DNA of 64,000 nt from Ophioderma brevispina (lineage: Eukaryota > Echinodermata > Ophiuroidea > Amphilepidida > Ophiodermatidae), in NCBI GenBank assembly GCA_023653785.1, contig JAMKCH010058417.1:1-64000 (forward strand). Direction: 5' to 3'. Position 1 is the stretch's first letter. Every line of letters begins with the position of its first letter. Positions 9,321 through 22,849 of this stretch are shown piece by piece. A program made the translations under genes and the position numbers. The notes beneath the pieces are model-generated. The model saw nothing but the letters and a program-made list of their open reading frames with translations, made no database searches and was not told where the DNA came from.

Positions 9321-11400
9321 TATGGCCATTTTGGCCTGTTTCAAAACTATTTTGGAAAGCATTGGATTCAATTATTTTATATGGTTAATTTTATATTGTT
9401 CCCTGGATTTTAAATTTTGGATGTAAGTCAATGAGAAATGTCAAAGGAAAATATTCTGTTCATTTTACAAACAAAATGTATGTAGTGTGGAAAGCAGTAA
9501 ATGGAATAGCCTTCCAGTCAGTAGACGTACAAAAGTGCATGAGAAACAACGTTTGTAATCATGTTGTAAAGGCGCATACAAGTGTAATTGAATAGTCTAT
9601 ACACGAAGATTTCCTGTGAGTTTGGTGTGGTCAGTGAAAGCGCAGGCTCGTGATCATTATACAGTTCAAGTCGAGCCCAACTGGTGGTCAACGTGTGTTG
9701 GTCCCTGGGCACGATACTTAATCTCCAATTGCCTCGTCGACCCAGCGAAACTGGGGAACTGTTATAGGGAACGTTACAGTCTGAATGCTGGTAGGTTTGT
9801 GCGCTTGGCCGGCTGCCGACCTGTAAGTGACAATGATTGTGACATGCCTATATGGCACAAAAAAGTAATAATACATTAGGCGACCGAGCAGTGAGCGACC
9901 TTCTGGCCGGAGTCTGGTGCTTTACAAATGTCCATTCTTATATTACTGAAGCATACCCCGACATTGGTGCATGACCTTTCTAAAGGTCCTTTTGCAAGTC
10001 TGCTGGCTTAATGACTATTCTATTCATGGCTTGCACCCAACAATACAGTTCCTTTAAATTTTGGAATCCCTTTGCATCAGCACGTATTACATTTTCCTTT
10101 GCCAATATTTATAGAATATACAAAAGCATTTGTGTGTGAGTTTTTTTACAAAATAAGTTGAGATTTTTTTTTTTTTTTTTTTTTTTTAATTTCCCCAAAA
10201 TTCCCCATTGCTTTACATGCAAAAAAAAAATCCATATAATGTATATCAAAAATCTTTAACATAAATGCTTTATCAGCTTCATTTTCGCAGCCAATGACCA
10301 TAGAATCTACTCGTTTTGGGAAAAATAATTGTCCACAATGGCCCACCCTCATTATATGGCAAAGAAGGTAAATTGATTATTGATAAGACATACTATGGGC
10401 CTATAACTTCATAATTCATTTTTAGCATCGCAGAGATTTAGTACTTACTTGAATATGTAGTTAACAGCACTGCAATGCAACGGCAGTGGCTTTTCTTGTG
10501 CCCAAACTTCATTATTATTGCACTGTCGGGTGGCGATGTGATGCAGTTGAGCTATCGATTTTGCATGCAGCTAATATTTATACATCGGTGCCGCTGAGTC
10601 GAGAAAAAAAGCTCTCTAAAAGACGCAGATCGTTTAAGATTATATTAGAGAGCGTATTGTTACAAAAGATGGCAGATTACGGGATTAATCTGGACTTATC
10701 AAGATGTAATGACCGCATGTTTACTCTAACCAGTAACTAACCAAACCCAGTGGTTATAACAGATGATTGACCCAAAAATCCCTCACCCAACCACAATTTT
10801 ATTTCTACACAGCTGTTCACATCCAAAGGTGTTTTGAAGTTGAATGAATAGTGCAATGACATAGTCCGCTGGGCCAGTCTTATTAAAAAGCATTTTAGAG
10901 GAAATAATATGTTTAGAGTGATGTATGCTGCATATTCAATCTCAGCTTTCACGCTGATTTAATAAATGTCTAGGAAGTCTTGATTAACACACACTTGCAG
11001 ATTTTCTATTGGTTCCAGAGGAAATAAATATAATAATTTGCAATCAAGCATATCTATTAAATATAATATAGTGCAGAAAGCGAGTTCACACGAATCTGAT
11101 GTGATGTTTGTTTCCTAATAGAATAATGTATAGGCGAAAGAAATGGAAAGAAATATGCTCCTGGTATCCTGGTACCCATTATACTTCCCAGGGCTGAGTT
11201 GGGACAGCGGCTACTAAAACGTAACCCCACGATTTTTTAAGGAAATCTGATGGGGAGGGTAGTTGGTTACCCTGGTAGAATGAAAAAGAAAGATTTACAT
11301 ACAAGGGCGTCAGCTCTGGAGAGTTGGCGGTTCAATCCCGAACATGCTGCCTGTATGGTGGGCATATTGCCAAAGACTAGGCCCACCGCCGAAAACTGGG
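9320..11400. other. No gene seen; T-run and dispersed repeat fragment
   Basis: The short open frames here are overlapping and featureless. A 24-T run lies at 10164-10187. The segment about 10975-11060 (AGTCTTGATTAAC, then CAATCAAGCATA) recurs with differences at 54110-54195, so it is a dispersed repeat fragment. Confidence 0.4.
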
Positions 11401-11409
11401 ATTGGCGTC

Positions 11410-11433
11410 AGGGGGGGGGGGGGGGGGGGGGGA
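11410..11433. repeat. Poly-G tract
   Basis: An uninterrupted G run of more than 20 bases, capable of G-quadruplex folding. Similar runs occur near 7624-7636 and, interrupted by one T, at 48056-48083. Confidence 0.8.
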
Positions 11434-11528
11434 AGGGCATCCGGTCAAATTATTTTTTGCTCAATAAATCCTCACACAGCAGTTGCTGAGTGTGAGGTGA
11501 TCCAGCTTAAAACTTGGTCTAACAAACG

Positions 11529-11536
<8 letters not shown>

Positions 11537-11588
<52 letters not shown>

Positions 11589-11628
11589 GATATATATATA
11601 TATTATATATATATATATACATATATAA
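11537..11628. repeat. (TA)n microsatellite
   Basis: About 90 bases of almost pure TA repeat, interrupted by AA and AGA. A shorter TA block at 11898-11913 is followed by a (GA)n block at 11923-11946. Confidence 0.9.
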
Positions 11629-11639
11629 CCCTATATCGC

Positions 11640-13480
11640 CCCTTTGGGGACACTGATCTTTGTTATGTACTAAAGAATACGTTAGGGAGAAATTTACTGT
11701 CTCCCTAACGCTTCCTTTAGGACTGGCCTGTTTATTCCGTCAAAGGATATGAATATTAATTTATTGCAAATGAAGGGTAATCCATAGAATAACAAAGGAT
11801 ATGAATATTAATTAATTTAAATAAATATTAAGGGCTTCATTATTATTATAAGCTAATGAATATTCAACTGTCTCCCTAATCTACCATTGGTAGATTTATA
11901 TATATATATAGATTATATAGAGCGAGAGAGAGAGAGAGAGAGAGAGGGGGCGAGAGAGCGAGGTTAGATCGTGTCGTGTTGTGTCTATAACCACAATAGA
12001 TGTAGAATACTTGCTATGGTTTCACGGCCAAGCCATTCCCAACACTGGTCTGTACAAATAGAAAGTGACCCAACCACTACAAGCAGAGGGGTGTAATATA
12101 AACAAGTATTATTTTCAAGTGACTATCTTTGGAATTGTAAAATTTTTATGGCCCATTTACAAAACTTTCCTATGAGCAAAAATTACACTTGTCATTCGGA
12201 CTGTCTAAAACAAGAAGATATAAGAGTAGTCAAAATTCGTACATGATTTTTTTTAGCTAAGTAAAACGTATTCTATAGAGTGTTGCCGTCTTAGTTCATA
12301 AATGGGAAAAATTGGAGTGATTATATTTTGCCAGGATGAATTTTAATCTGGAAAAGAAGAGGACGTTCAGGAACAAAGCACAATAGTCAAATTAAATTGA
12401 ATTAAAAGCCAAAAAGGCTGGAAAGGGATCAAATAATTCAGATGCAGGAAAAGGAAATCCAACAAATGAAATGCGATTTCCGGCGGAAAAGGGAAAATTT
12501 AATCAATAATGGCGAGGTAAAGCAAATTGGTTGGCATGATACAGTGTTGTTCCCAAAAAACGCACGCTGGTCCCAGCTGGCCAATAAAGTTTTGAAACCA
12601 AAGCACATGACTACTTGTTCGTTTTGGTGTGTGATAAAATTCATAATGACTGGATGTCAACAGTTTGAAGATATGACACCAACAATCCAAGTAACCCGCC
12701 GGATCCATTTTACCAAATAGGAGTGGTGGTAACTACAATTTTTTTGCAATACAATACTTTGCATTGCATAATATATTAAAATGGTAATGAAAACCGTTAA
12801 TTTATTGGTGATTTATAAAGATGATTCTAAGACTAAGCCATCGACAAACTCCAGGGTACATAAAATTATAAATGCGTTGGGCTGCAACATACTTGTTACA
12901 TTCTACACTTTATGAAAGTAAACCATGTTTTCAACACAAAACTCAATAACATTATCAATATATTCATTCATTCATAATAAGCCGTGATAATTATAAAGAG
13001 GGTACCATTCTGTACATATTCTGTAATTCATACACTTTCAGTAGTGAGGAACCAGTCAGCGCACAGCAAATAAAAATACGAAGAGTGTATTGAAAGTGTC
13101 TAATGCGTGCACCGTATTTGCCCCTGAAAGGGAGTGCATCAAAGCATTGTTGTCCTTATGGTTATGAGAGCGAGGTATGTGATGCAACATGTACATCTAC
13201 ATGCACGAAACAATGCGCCCATTCGCTCATGAAAAAATGACAAAATAATTGTATTTATCTGTATAATAACGAATGCTCCAGTAAATAATGTGTCCCGTCT
13301 CCGCGGGGTCTCATGCTCCAAGCATGCGTATACCTCCACGCCTCCATGCCCACATGTCAGTAAAGTGAACGGTTGGTTAGCCATTCGTAGCACGGTGTAA
13401 AAGGAGATATGGTCCGGCAGGAACCACAGTCCGGGCTCCATGGACGACAACGGAATAAAGCGTGAAGAGTCAACTAAATC
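11640..13480. other. No gene seen
   Basis: Simple repeats ((TA)n, (GA)n), a short direct repeat around GGATATGAATATTAATT (11745-11762 and 11797-11813), and at about 12240-12385 the inverted copy of the repeat at 1021-1180. The open frames at 12438-12720 overlap on both strands and show no domain. Confidence 0.4.
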
Positions 13481-13495
13481 GAGTGCCCTATCCTT

Positions 13496-13600
13496 CACCG
13501 TTAGTCTCGGGTTACGCCGGAAGTTTATGCCGTTTTGAATTCGCTGTTGCTGTTATAGGTTGGCTGTTCGGTTGGCATGTCCTCCATCAACCCCCCCCCC
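13496..13600 (+). repeat. Dispersed repeat unit also present at 48.4-48.6 kb
   Basis: The order GGTTACGCCGGA, then GAATTCGCTGTTGCTGTTA, then a C-run recurs twice in tandem at 48430-48598. The unit is about 90-100 bp with no coding potential. It is likely part of a larger interspersed element whose ends I cannot define. Confidence 0.5.
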
Positions 13601-13699
13601 CCCCGCAGCTGACATCCTCTGCTGCGGTGATTGGAAAAACGCACGCCGGGGGAAAATGGCGATCCCCTTGCCTTGAAACTGATTTTATATAACCGAAAT

Positions 13700-16600
13700 G
13701 AAGACAATAATTTTTAATTGCATGTGGGCCCAATAAAATGTACTCCATTTCAAACATTTATATTGAATTCAAATCATGTAAACAAACTGGCCACTGGTAT
13801 ATGCCTTAAATGCATAAATGCCATTTTTGCCACTACACTTCAAAAATCGCGAGGCATACCCCTGTCTTTAGGGGAAGTGCTCTTAGATCTAACAACACAA
13901 ATACCGCTACCTCTTTTTTGCGGTGATTGTCAGGTTGCTGGTCATTTTCCTCTAGGGAAATAGGGATAAATAAAGATGACACATTGTACTCAAATTATAT
14001 TACATTCATGGCTGACAGTTCGCTAAAATTTACCACTTTCTCCGAATTATGGTTGCGACAACACAAACACCAACGTCCGGCGATCCGCCGGAAAACTTTT
14101 GACGAAGAGCCCACTTCGATTTGCCCTTTGACTTTGATATCCTTGTTGATACAAATGTGGACGATGATACTTTGATATGCCACATATATTTCCATGCCTA
14201 GAGGTTTGGAGACAGCTAAGGATCAGGTTCAAGAGCTTTCGAGCCCCTCCCTCCCCTCCTCTCCCCCTTTCAAGTAGACATGGCCAACCTACTATCCATC
14301 GCATCTTAGTGCTCCAGCGACGAGCTGAAGTTTGCTACGCGGCTCGAAAAAGATAGAAAAAACAAAAGAAGGTTACCACTTGTCCATTCGTGTCATGACC
14401 GGTAGGTTAAATCTTTAATTGCGTGCAATTTCTTTTTTTATAAATGAAATAAAGGTAAAATTATGAAATGACATGAAATAAACAAAGGAAGTTAGATTGA
14501 ACACTATTTGTACGTGGATACTGTATATCCGTGCTGTACTTTGTGGATGTACGTTGCTTCCATGGGCTGCGATGGCCCCGCACACTAAAAATTGATGTCT
14601 TGATGTTGCAAACTGATGGACTGTTGAAGTTGCGGGCAATAGGAACCCTCACAATTACCTCTTATAGAGCGCACGATGCTCGGGTGAATTTGTCGATTAG
14701 CGTCCGGAAGTTTCCGCCAATGTCAGTTTGTGACACTTTGTGCACATAATGGCGTCACCGATTGAAGTAGTGCATGTGAACTAACTGGTTATGTCAAACT
14801 TTCCCTTCGGACCTTCAAGGTGATTTGCTTCGTTTAGAGACATGTAAGACACATCCTGAATAACTTAATGTTTGACTCCTCGAAACAGTACCCTCTTCAA
14901 CCATGGCCGTGGTCTTCATTATACACATCCTTCACACACCTATGACTTATTGTCCAGGGGTCGTCCGCGAAACTCAGTCTTAAATCTATGTGCATACTAA
15001 TTTCTGCCTGAGTGGATCACTTATCCAACACTGTGTAAATGGTATAAAAAGTGTCTATTTGTGGACATACGCATACAGTTTTTTAGTATACACGTAGGGT
15101 TACTCATGAGGGTCGCGAACGGACTCCCCCTGGTCCTTACGCATAATACCTTCTAGTTCAACGGAGAACACTATAAAGAATCTGGGGAAATAGCGAATGG
15201 GTACCGGGTATCCGGCATTGGCCCAGTGTGGCTTGTTTAACAGTTGGATTTAAGACACTCACGAGTATGGTCTCGTCCTGGGTCAACCGTCCCTCCTGTG
15301 GCTGTTCAATTCAATATGTAATACTTCGCTTTTTTACTATGCGAAAGAAAATTATTTGATAAATTTTATCAGTTTCTGAGTCTGCTTGATTGCAAATTTT
15401 TATAGTTCTTCCCTTTAATCGATATCGAATCTCGATGTATGACAAAAGTGCCATCTGGTGTTTCAATCAACTGTGAAAGCTAATATATTTACTAGCGTCA
15501 GTTCACAGCGCCTCTTCTTCTAAAGATTTTATGGCAAACCTAACAAGGATCCTTATCAGCAGTGTCCCTCGTCAATATACGTTTAGCAGTCAAATACAAT
15601 TGAATAACTTCAGCTTGAGTAGACTATAATAACTATAAAGGGACATAAATGCTAAAAAAATGACATAATGAAAAGCACCCTTACTGAAACACTTCCACAA
15701 CGAATGTCCCTTTAAGGATCTTTCATCTTCAAATGAAAGATCACACTAGGAGGAACGCTCTGCGTCTTTTGAATCTCCAAGATTGGACGGATCCATAGGT
15801 ATTTAGATCAACCATGCGCGGATCCAGGGGTGGCCGGGGGTGCCTTGGCACCCCCCCCCGCCACCCGAAACGCCGGAATTTTTTGAAGGATACATTCTAC
15901 ATAAGAGAGAGGAGAATGACACTGTTTGAGAATTGACGTGATCGTCTCGACCAATTTTTTTTAAAATATACCTTGTTACGGCAAGCACGTGCACCAAAGA
16001 CTCACCAACTCTATTGAATTTAGAGCGAAATTATACTTCCCAAAACAAACACAAATAGGCTTCGCCATTTTCCCGTTATGGTTTTTCTCAAAACTTAACG
16101 CGCGCGACCGCTTCGCGTATGGGCGAATCACATGTTCTTTTCTTTTATTCATGCTAAAATCTATACATATCTGAAAATGACAAAGTTGAGCATAAACACA
16201 TTATCGTTTTTTTTTAAAAATCCATAGTTTGGTATTTTCTTTGAATACTTTGGTGAAAACCTCCGGACTTGTTTTTTTGTTCTAATTCTGACCGAATAAA
16301 TAACATATCAAAAACACAAGTGCAGCTGAAGAATTTATAAACACTTGCAACTTGTCATCCTCTACGCTTTTTCAAAAAATTGCCCGACCAATGGTTTTTG
16401 ATCTTAGGCCTGTTTACGAATTGCGACAGCACCCAATCTTTGTACATTAATGTTGATTTTTTTATATTTGTTGATTTCAATATGCTTTTGGCCAAACCTT
16501 TTCATAAGAAGAATTTACAACTGACTGCACACTCGCGGGAAAAAACTGTACGAAAGACGTTTTCTAAACGTGTCCTCGGATGAAACCTCCTAGGGTTTCT

Positions 16601-17390
16601 TCCAAAAAAAAAAAAAAAAACGAACTAAAACAGTCCTTTAACTCCTGTACATAGCACCTTTTATGGTTCTGTTAGAACCTTTTTGGGTGTTCTCAGATTT
16701 TTAATAACCAGTTTAAGGGGTGCAATTCTTAGGGTTCCATATAGAGAAACAGTTTCTAAGTTCATTTTTTCTGAGAGTGTATTAAACTTTAATTCTGTTT
16801 TGACATTTTCAGGTGATTCTCAGTATTGTAGAAACAAGGATAATTCATTAAAGATATATAACCCGTCTCCTGGGGACCTAATTCTGGCATTTTCAAGTTT
16901 AATAGAAAGGGCATACCTTGAATACTTTTTCTTCTATAAGGGATCTGATTTGCCCGTCAGATATTAATTTTTATGGCAGGCTTTATGCCAAAAATGGCTT
17001 ATTTTTCAATGGAAGAGCAATAAATTACATCTAACAAGTCTAACAAATAATTTTATATGTATAAACAACGACTCTCTGGGACTGAATTAGGACATTTTCA
17101 ATGCTTATTGCAGTGTATAGACATAACTTACCTTAGACATACCTTTAAGGTTCGTTTTCATAACTTGCTGCACTGTGGCATGCCGTGCCGTATATCGATC
17201 ACTTGCTGCAGCACTCGACGTACCTGCTGCAGCTGCAGTTAAATAAATTTAACTCGGTTGCAATACCGCAATGCAGTAATACAGCTGGACAGCGACCGTA
17301 ATTCGAGCACTCCGAACTTACGCAACGCACTTTGCAGTGTAGTAGTATGAACGACCCTTAAGAATGCCACATCTCCATGATGACCTAATA
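13700..17390. other. No gene seen
   Basis: The only notable points are a GC-rich patch at 15815-15865 (GCGCGGATCCAGGGGTGG then runs of G and C), resembling the CAGGGGTGG-type ends of mobile elements, and a 17-A run at 16604-16620. Open frames up to 94 codons (16683-16967) show no recognisable domain. Confidence 0.4.
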
Positions 17391-17399
17391 GTGTGGCAG

Positions 17400-20300
17400 G
17401 ATGGGGGGTGGGCCTTTTTGCTCATCTAAACCCAAGTTACTTAATTTCTGCTTAAAGCCAGAGGAGTGTGGGCGCTTGGACAGCACTTTCTGGCAGTTTA
17501 TTCCAGCTATATCCACCACTCGCTGATGAAGATTTTTTTCTTAAGTCGAGGTCTTGATCTGGATTGGCCAACTTTTGTGTAATGCCCACGTGTGTGCTGA
17601 TAAACTGCTCTTTGAAAGAGGTTCTCTGGATTTATCTTATCAATTTGGTTTATCAATTTTTCCTGTAGGTTTGGATATATCTTTCTTTTCATTTCATGTC
17701 TCTTTTCCAGTGTTTTTAGATGAAGTCGGTGTAATCGCTGCTCCTACGTAAATGTTGAAGAACATTGGTAATGATTGTATTGCTCTAACTTGGACCATTC
17801 TCAATCCATTTTCTTGTCTTTTTCCAGATAAGGTTTCCATGCTTGATGGATAATCGATTGGGACGAACCAGTGATTTTGTATAATTGTCAGGATGATTTC
17901 TTCTTGATGCAAAATTTCTTTTGATCATCTTGTAGACTCTATTTCCTTTCTTTGCGGCAGGTGCACATTGGGTTTTGAGACTCAATGATTTGTTGATTTG
18001 GATGCCCAAGTCTTTCTCCTCGACGGTCTATTTTAATGTTGTTTTGCCATGTGATAAGAATGATGAGATTGTGATATCCAAAGTGCATAACTCCAATTTA
18101 TTCTGCACACAATTGTACTTATTTGGCCAGATTTCTGTGTTTGACACGGAACTAGTTTTGGGTCATCTGAAAGTTCTTATTGTGGCTTTTGCGCTAATAT
18201 CGTTTCATATATAAGGAACAGAGTGGTTCCCAACATGATCCCTGCACCACTGAACTTGGTTTACTTTCTTCCACCCGGGCTCTGCTCCTTGCTGACTACC
18301 CTCTGTTTACGGCCAGCCAGCCATGATTCGAGCCATGATCCGATGCAAGGTGATTTGATTTTTTTCTATCAGCCTTGGTGGTCGTAAGGTGTCGAAGGCC
18401 TTTGCCATGTCTAGATATATTACATCAACTGGTGTTCCACTATCTATGTGCTTTGTGATCACTTCCAGTTATTCCTTCTCTGGAAGATTTTAGTGCAAGA
18501 TTTTCCTTTCCTAAACCCATGTTGTGACTCGCGTATAGACTACCATGTCAAGGTGCTCTGTAATTGGTAGCTCTAATAAGACTTTCTAATACTTTCCCTG
18601 CTGACTTGACGTCAGACGTATTGGGCGATAGTTTGATCTTGAACCTTTTTGTAGTTCGGTACGAAGTGGGGTAGATCTTCAGTCCGGTTGGAACATATCC
18701 TCTTGCAGAGACTTATTGTAAATACAAGGCGAAGGCATGCCAGTACAGACATGTTTTGAGGATAGATGGAGTGATTTCGTTCGTCTGGTTCTGCTGCTTT
18801 GGAGGGGTCCAGGTCTTTTATTTATCTTGACAGCCATTTGCAATGATTTCCATAGCCTTTGTTTCTTCTCCTCATCCGGTCCTGATATTTCATCAGTAAC
18901 CGGAACTTTGTTTCCTCTTCTGTGAACACAAGACGAGAATAAGTTCGTTTTAGTGCTCTGCAGTAGGTTGTCCTGTTGGTATTACACTGCCTGTGTCCGG
19001 TTTTTCAAGGACCCTACTGTGTCTTTTGCTTTTTGTTTAGACCTTACGTAGACGTAGAAGCTTTTTGGGGTCATCCTTAATGTTTTCTGCTAATTTCTTT
19101 CAAAATCCTCTTAGCCCATCTCACTTCTATCTTAGGCCTCTCTCTGAAACTTTTTGTAGTGCTCTAGATTTCTTCAGTTTCCTATTCTGATACCTCTTCC
19201 AAGCTCTTGTTTCCTCCTCCTAGCTGTGTGCTTTCTTTTTGAGCCATAACGGTTTTTCTTTTTGAGTAGATTGGTTCTTCATTGGTGACACCAAGCTTCT
19301 GCAGTATTCTTGGTTCCAATTCTTTGTCACAATTTATCTATGGTCTCCGTTTGCTTAATTTTGTCATAGTTGGGGCGTTTCTGTAGTCTCTTTTTGGCTG
19401 TACTTACTTGGTTCAACGAGGTAAGTTAAGTACCACTTGCAACATTTTGTGGTTTTCGTTTACTCAAGCAATATGGCCAAAAACCCTTTGTTTAGAAGAC
19501 GCCCTCAATTTTTCAAAAAAAAATGAGAATTTTTTACCCCGGTTTGCATTGGTACTGGTCTAGTACACCATAACCTCTGTGAATGGTTAAAGGTAGAACT
19601 TGTCTGTGTCTCATACAAACGAGGAATTTGTAATCAGAATATTATATCGGGAATCCCGATAATAATTCAAATAACGGGCCTTCCAGTGTGAATCCAGGAA
19701 CTAGCGCCATGTACGTGTCTACGCCGCATCCATTAGTTGTTTTATTGGTTCAGGAAATCAAGTAAGGTTAGTTTCTCGATGTGGCACTATTTCATCATGG
19801 ACGGACATAAACGTAGCATTTCCACTCTGCCGTTAAGTCCAATCTGGGATCCAAATTCTGATTACAATCGCTTATTTTATGATGCATACGCATTTTTTAG
19901 CATTCTCGTTGCAGTATAGTTTCTGACAATCACAACGTAACTGTGCAAAATTTTCAAAGTTTGAATTGGGGCGTCTTCAAAAAATTATTATTATTGGCAT
20001 TATTTCTTTAAAGGAGCAATAACATGTGCTTCGTCAATCATATTAGGGTTTGAAGTGATAACTTTAAGTCAAGTATTGACTCCTGTCTTGTAGACTCATA
20101 ACATCTGGTTCCATAGGATGTCCATAACAACATCCAAAAGGCCTCAGTTAATCCAGATTTCGCTTGCATGGTCCCTCTCAATTTATTTCACGGTAATTGG
20201 AAGTCCCCAATGACTCATTATGTCTGTTCTCATCTTTGCAGACTTTCTTAGCAAGCACTGTTTGTAGGAGACTCATTTTGATCAGCAGTGTTGTATTGAC

Positions 20301-20800
20301 TTCTGTTTACTATCCCTAGCAATAAATCTGCATCTCCCCCTTCCCATGAAAATATCCAGCACACCAAATTGCTTCTTCATACTCAGCTATGGACGGGTCT
20401 TCCCGCAACTGAATTTATATTCTCTTCTATGAATACATTGTATACCTCCCTGGGGTCTTATTTTTTCTGTCCAACCTTGTTATCCTTTATACCCTTGGAT
20501 GTGCAATTCATCGTTTTTGGAATACAATCACTATATGGAGCCATTTCAACAACCCCACGATGTCTGGCTTCTCCCGTCAATATAGCATTGCATGTCATCT
20601 CTCTGTGTTGACAATACTTTGTGCACACAGAATGTACATTTAAGTTTCTTTCTATTCCCTCTTTCTTGTCTTGTGGTGTTTGATTTATCCCACTCAGAGT
20701 TTTATACGCTTTTTTGTAGTGGTCTATCCCTCCAATGGTCATTTAATTTACAGTCTTCCCCCGGTTGGTTACTCTTCCAGCCGTTGTTTTGAACCTGCTG
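17400..20800 (-). pseudogene. Decayed CR1-like LINE (endonuclease and reverse transcriptase)
   Basis: Read on the minus strand, the order of non-LTR retrotransposon domains can be followed across many stops and frameshifts. At 20800-20090 are endonuclease pieces (GVVEMAP, LLLGIVNRS, VIGDFQLP). At 19400-18200 are reverse transcriptase pieces (YRPISLTSVV, VDVIYLDMAKAFD, VQGSCWEP). At 18010-17400 is the C-terminal thumb-like region (KTQCAPAAKKGNRVYKMIK, YTKSLVRP, HTRGHYTKV). The YRPISLTS and KAFD motifs are diagnostic of the LINE RT, and the C-terminal motif resembles CR1-type elements. A 545-bp MITE at about 19468-20014 lies between endonuclease and RT. The element is dead. The family is assigned from remembered motifs rather than a search. 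Confidence 0.75.
19468..20014. mobile_element. Second copy of the 1.6 kb TTAA MITE family
   Basis: The left end CAAGCAATATGGCC followed by AGAAGACGCCCTCAATTT, and the right end read in reverse (AAGAAATAATGCCAATAATA then GAAGACGCCCCAA), match the ends of the element at 1621-2147. The copy is diverged and lies inside the LINE relic, so it inserted after the LINE. TTAA is visible at the right side only. Confidence 0.55.
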
Positions 20801-22440
20801 CAGTCATTCCTTTTGGCTGTAAGAACCTTCTGTCAGGTGCCTTTCTATTGAAAGATTTTATCATACAGCTGATAATAGGAGTAGAGTGCAATTGGTGCTT
20901 TGTAATCTTTTCACGTACTTATTTACAGTTAAATTGTATCAGTCTCTAGTGACTGCTGTCCTGTTGAGGGGTGGTTGTCGGATCTCGCATTTTCCCTCCA
21001 CTATTTTTAAGTTTTTTTAACATTTTCCTTACAAGTCTAGTTCTTGTCGGAGCTCAGCTTCTCTTTTTTCTCTGTTCATATGTTAAATCTGGCTTTAGAT
21101 ATACTCCTATATACCTCATCATGTGTAGTTGTTCCTTTTTTTTTTTTTTTCACTTGAAGATCTGTATGTTTGCTTTTTGTTTTTCATTTGCACTTTTTAT
21201 CAAGGTTTTGCTTTATCCGTGGGAATAATTTCTTTCTGCTTTGTCTATATCGTAACGAATTTAAATGCACTTGTGGGAAAGGGGTCTTTCACTGATTTTG
21301 TTACGCGCGGCATGTGACATATATCCAAAACAAATTGTACATGAAGAAACAAAACTGACCCGAACCTGTGACGAAGATGATGTTGTCGTAATTGGGCTAT
21401 TTTCTATTTCTTTCTAGGCCTGAAATGACGAAATTTGGTGAAGAAATAGGCAGATGTGATAGATTTTGTAAGCTGAGCTATTTAACCCCGTTCATTCCAT
21501 TCTTTTTGGTCTGATAATCAATTAATTATATATCAGATTATTAATTTTAAATATTGTAAACATTCAAAGTATTCTCTAAGCTGAAAAAAATGAGACAATT
21601 CTTCAAGTTCCAATGTGGAATATCAACGGTTGAAGGAAGACTTCATTGAAAACTAGACGACAGACCTAAGTTAAAATACTTTGTTGACTGGGCAATATCA
21701 AAGTGTCTTTATAACCTTTGATTGTGCAATATTGTTAAGTAAAAAAACTCTTATCCAAAATCAATTAAATTACTGTTTCAAATTTGTTAAACCGTCTTGA
21801 TCAATGGAAGTTCCGTCTGATCAAATTGATTTTTTTTTTTTTTGGTTTTTTTTGCAGTATTTTATGCAGACAACTCTCTCCCAAAATCCTGTTGTCAAAT
21901 TTGTCTAAACATCCTATTGATCGCGTAAAAGTTTCTCTGATCCATATCATTTTTTTGTACAATTTTGTGCAAACAATTGTTTAAGAAGCGTATAGGCTGT
22001 ATAGGGTTTTGTTATGAGAAGAATGTTTTGTTATTACTTTTAACATGCCAGTGCCACAATAAACCACTTTGGAAGAATATCATTGACCCATATGAGTTAG
22101 GTATCTATTCGTTTACGGCAAATTTGGTTTACTCTGTGAACTCCAATGGATTTGGAGATAAAATTGGAAGGTGTGTTCCTATCTGTTTCCCTTTTTTAAG
22201 CGATTGCTATCATTTTACAGAATTATGTAGTCAAAAACATGAAGTATTACGTAGGTCGAAAAATTACGTTGAAAGAACATGTCGAGTTGAGGGTCAGCAG
22301 TAATTCCCTGTACATTTGTATGCACCTTTAAAAGATCAACCTTTAAATAATTTTTTCTCTAAGGTAATCAACTTTTTCCGTAGATATTTAAATTGTTATG
22401 ACAGGTTTTGCAAAACACTTAAAAGATGCCATGTTTCCTC
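20800..22440. other. No gene seen; short tandem repeat near 21.8-21.98 kb
   Basis: Two imperfect copies of a unit of about 120 bp run from 21779 to 21981 (CAAATTTGT, TTGATC, then GTGCAAACAATTG or ATGCAGACAACTC). The open frame at 21965-22303 (112 codons) has several cysteines but no domain I recognise, no visible start context and no neighbouring gene, so I do not call it. Confidence 0.4.
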
Positions 22441-22444
22441 ACAG

Positions 22445-22808
22445 TTAAGGCCCCTTTATACTCACAACCACCCAAGAAATTCATGAATGGTCACCTGACC
22501 CGATTTTTAATTGTTGCCGGTAGTCTCATCATTTTTTACTCTGTAATTGCATATATTTACTTCCAAAAATTATATGCAGATTTGGTTTCATGATTTGTCA
22601 TGGTTTCCTGAGAAAAAATGATTAATAAAAATGAATTAATTCATAATGTTCCAAGATGGCCGCCGTTACCATGGCAACGGAAGGGAAAATGATAAATTTT
22701 GCTATTAAAATGTTTAATCTTGATGGGTCTTATCATATAGCAATGTGTCATTGTATTTCCATACTTATACTCTAAAAAATAGGTTTGTTGAGTTTAAAGG
22801 GGCCTTAA
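22445..22808. mobile_element. TTAA-flanked MITE
   Basis: TTAA at 22445-22448 and 22805-22808 bracket 356 bp. The left end is GGCCCCTTTATACTCACAAC and the inverted right end is GGCCCCTTTAAACTCAACAA. Inside is the patch AAGATGGCCGCCGTTACC. It encodes no protein. Both the ends and the TTAA duplication suggest a piggyBac-like non-autonomous element. Confidence 0.75.
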
Positions 22809-22849
22809 AAGCTGAAGCGTTTACTTCGTAACATCTTCCCCCAAAAAAA

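Noticed and set aside
16604..16620. 17-A run as another gap placeholder
   Set aside because: Length is 17, not 20, and the flanks show no back-jump, so it may be a natural homopolymer.
21965..22303. 112-codon open frame as a small secreted protein
   Set aside because: No signal peptide, no recognisable domain, and a low-complexity T-rich flank.
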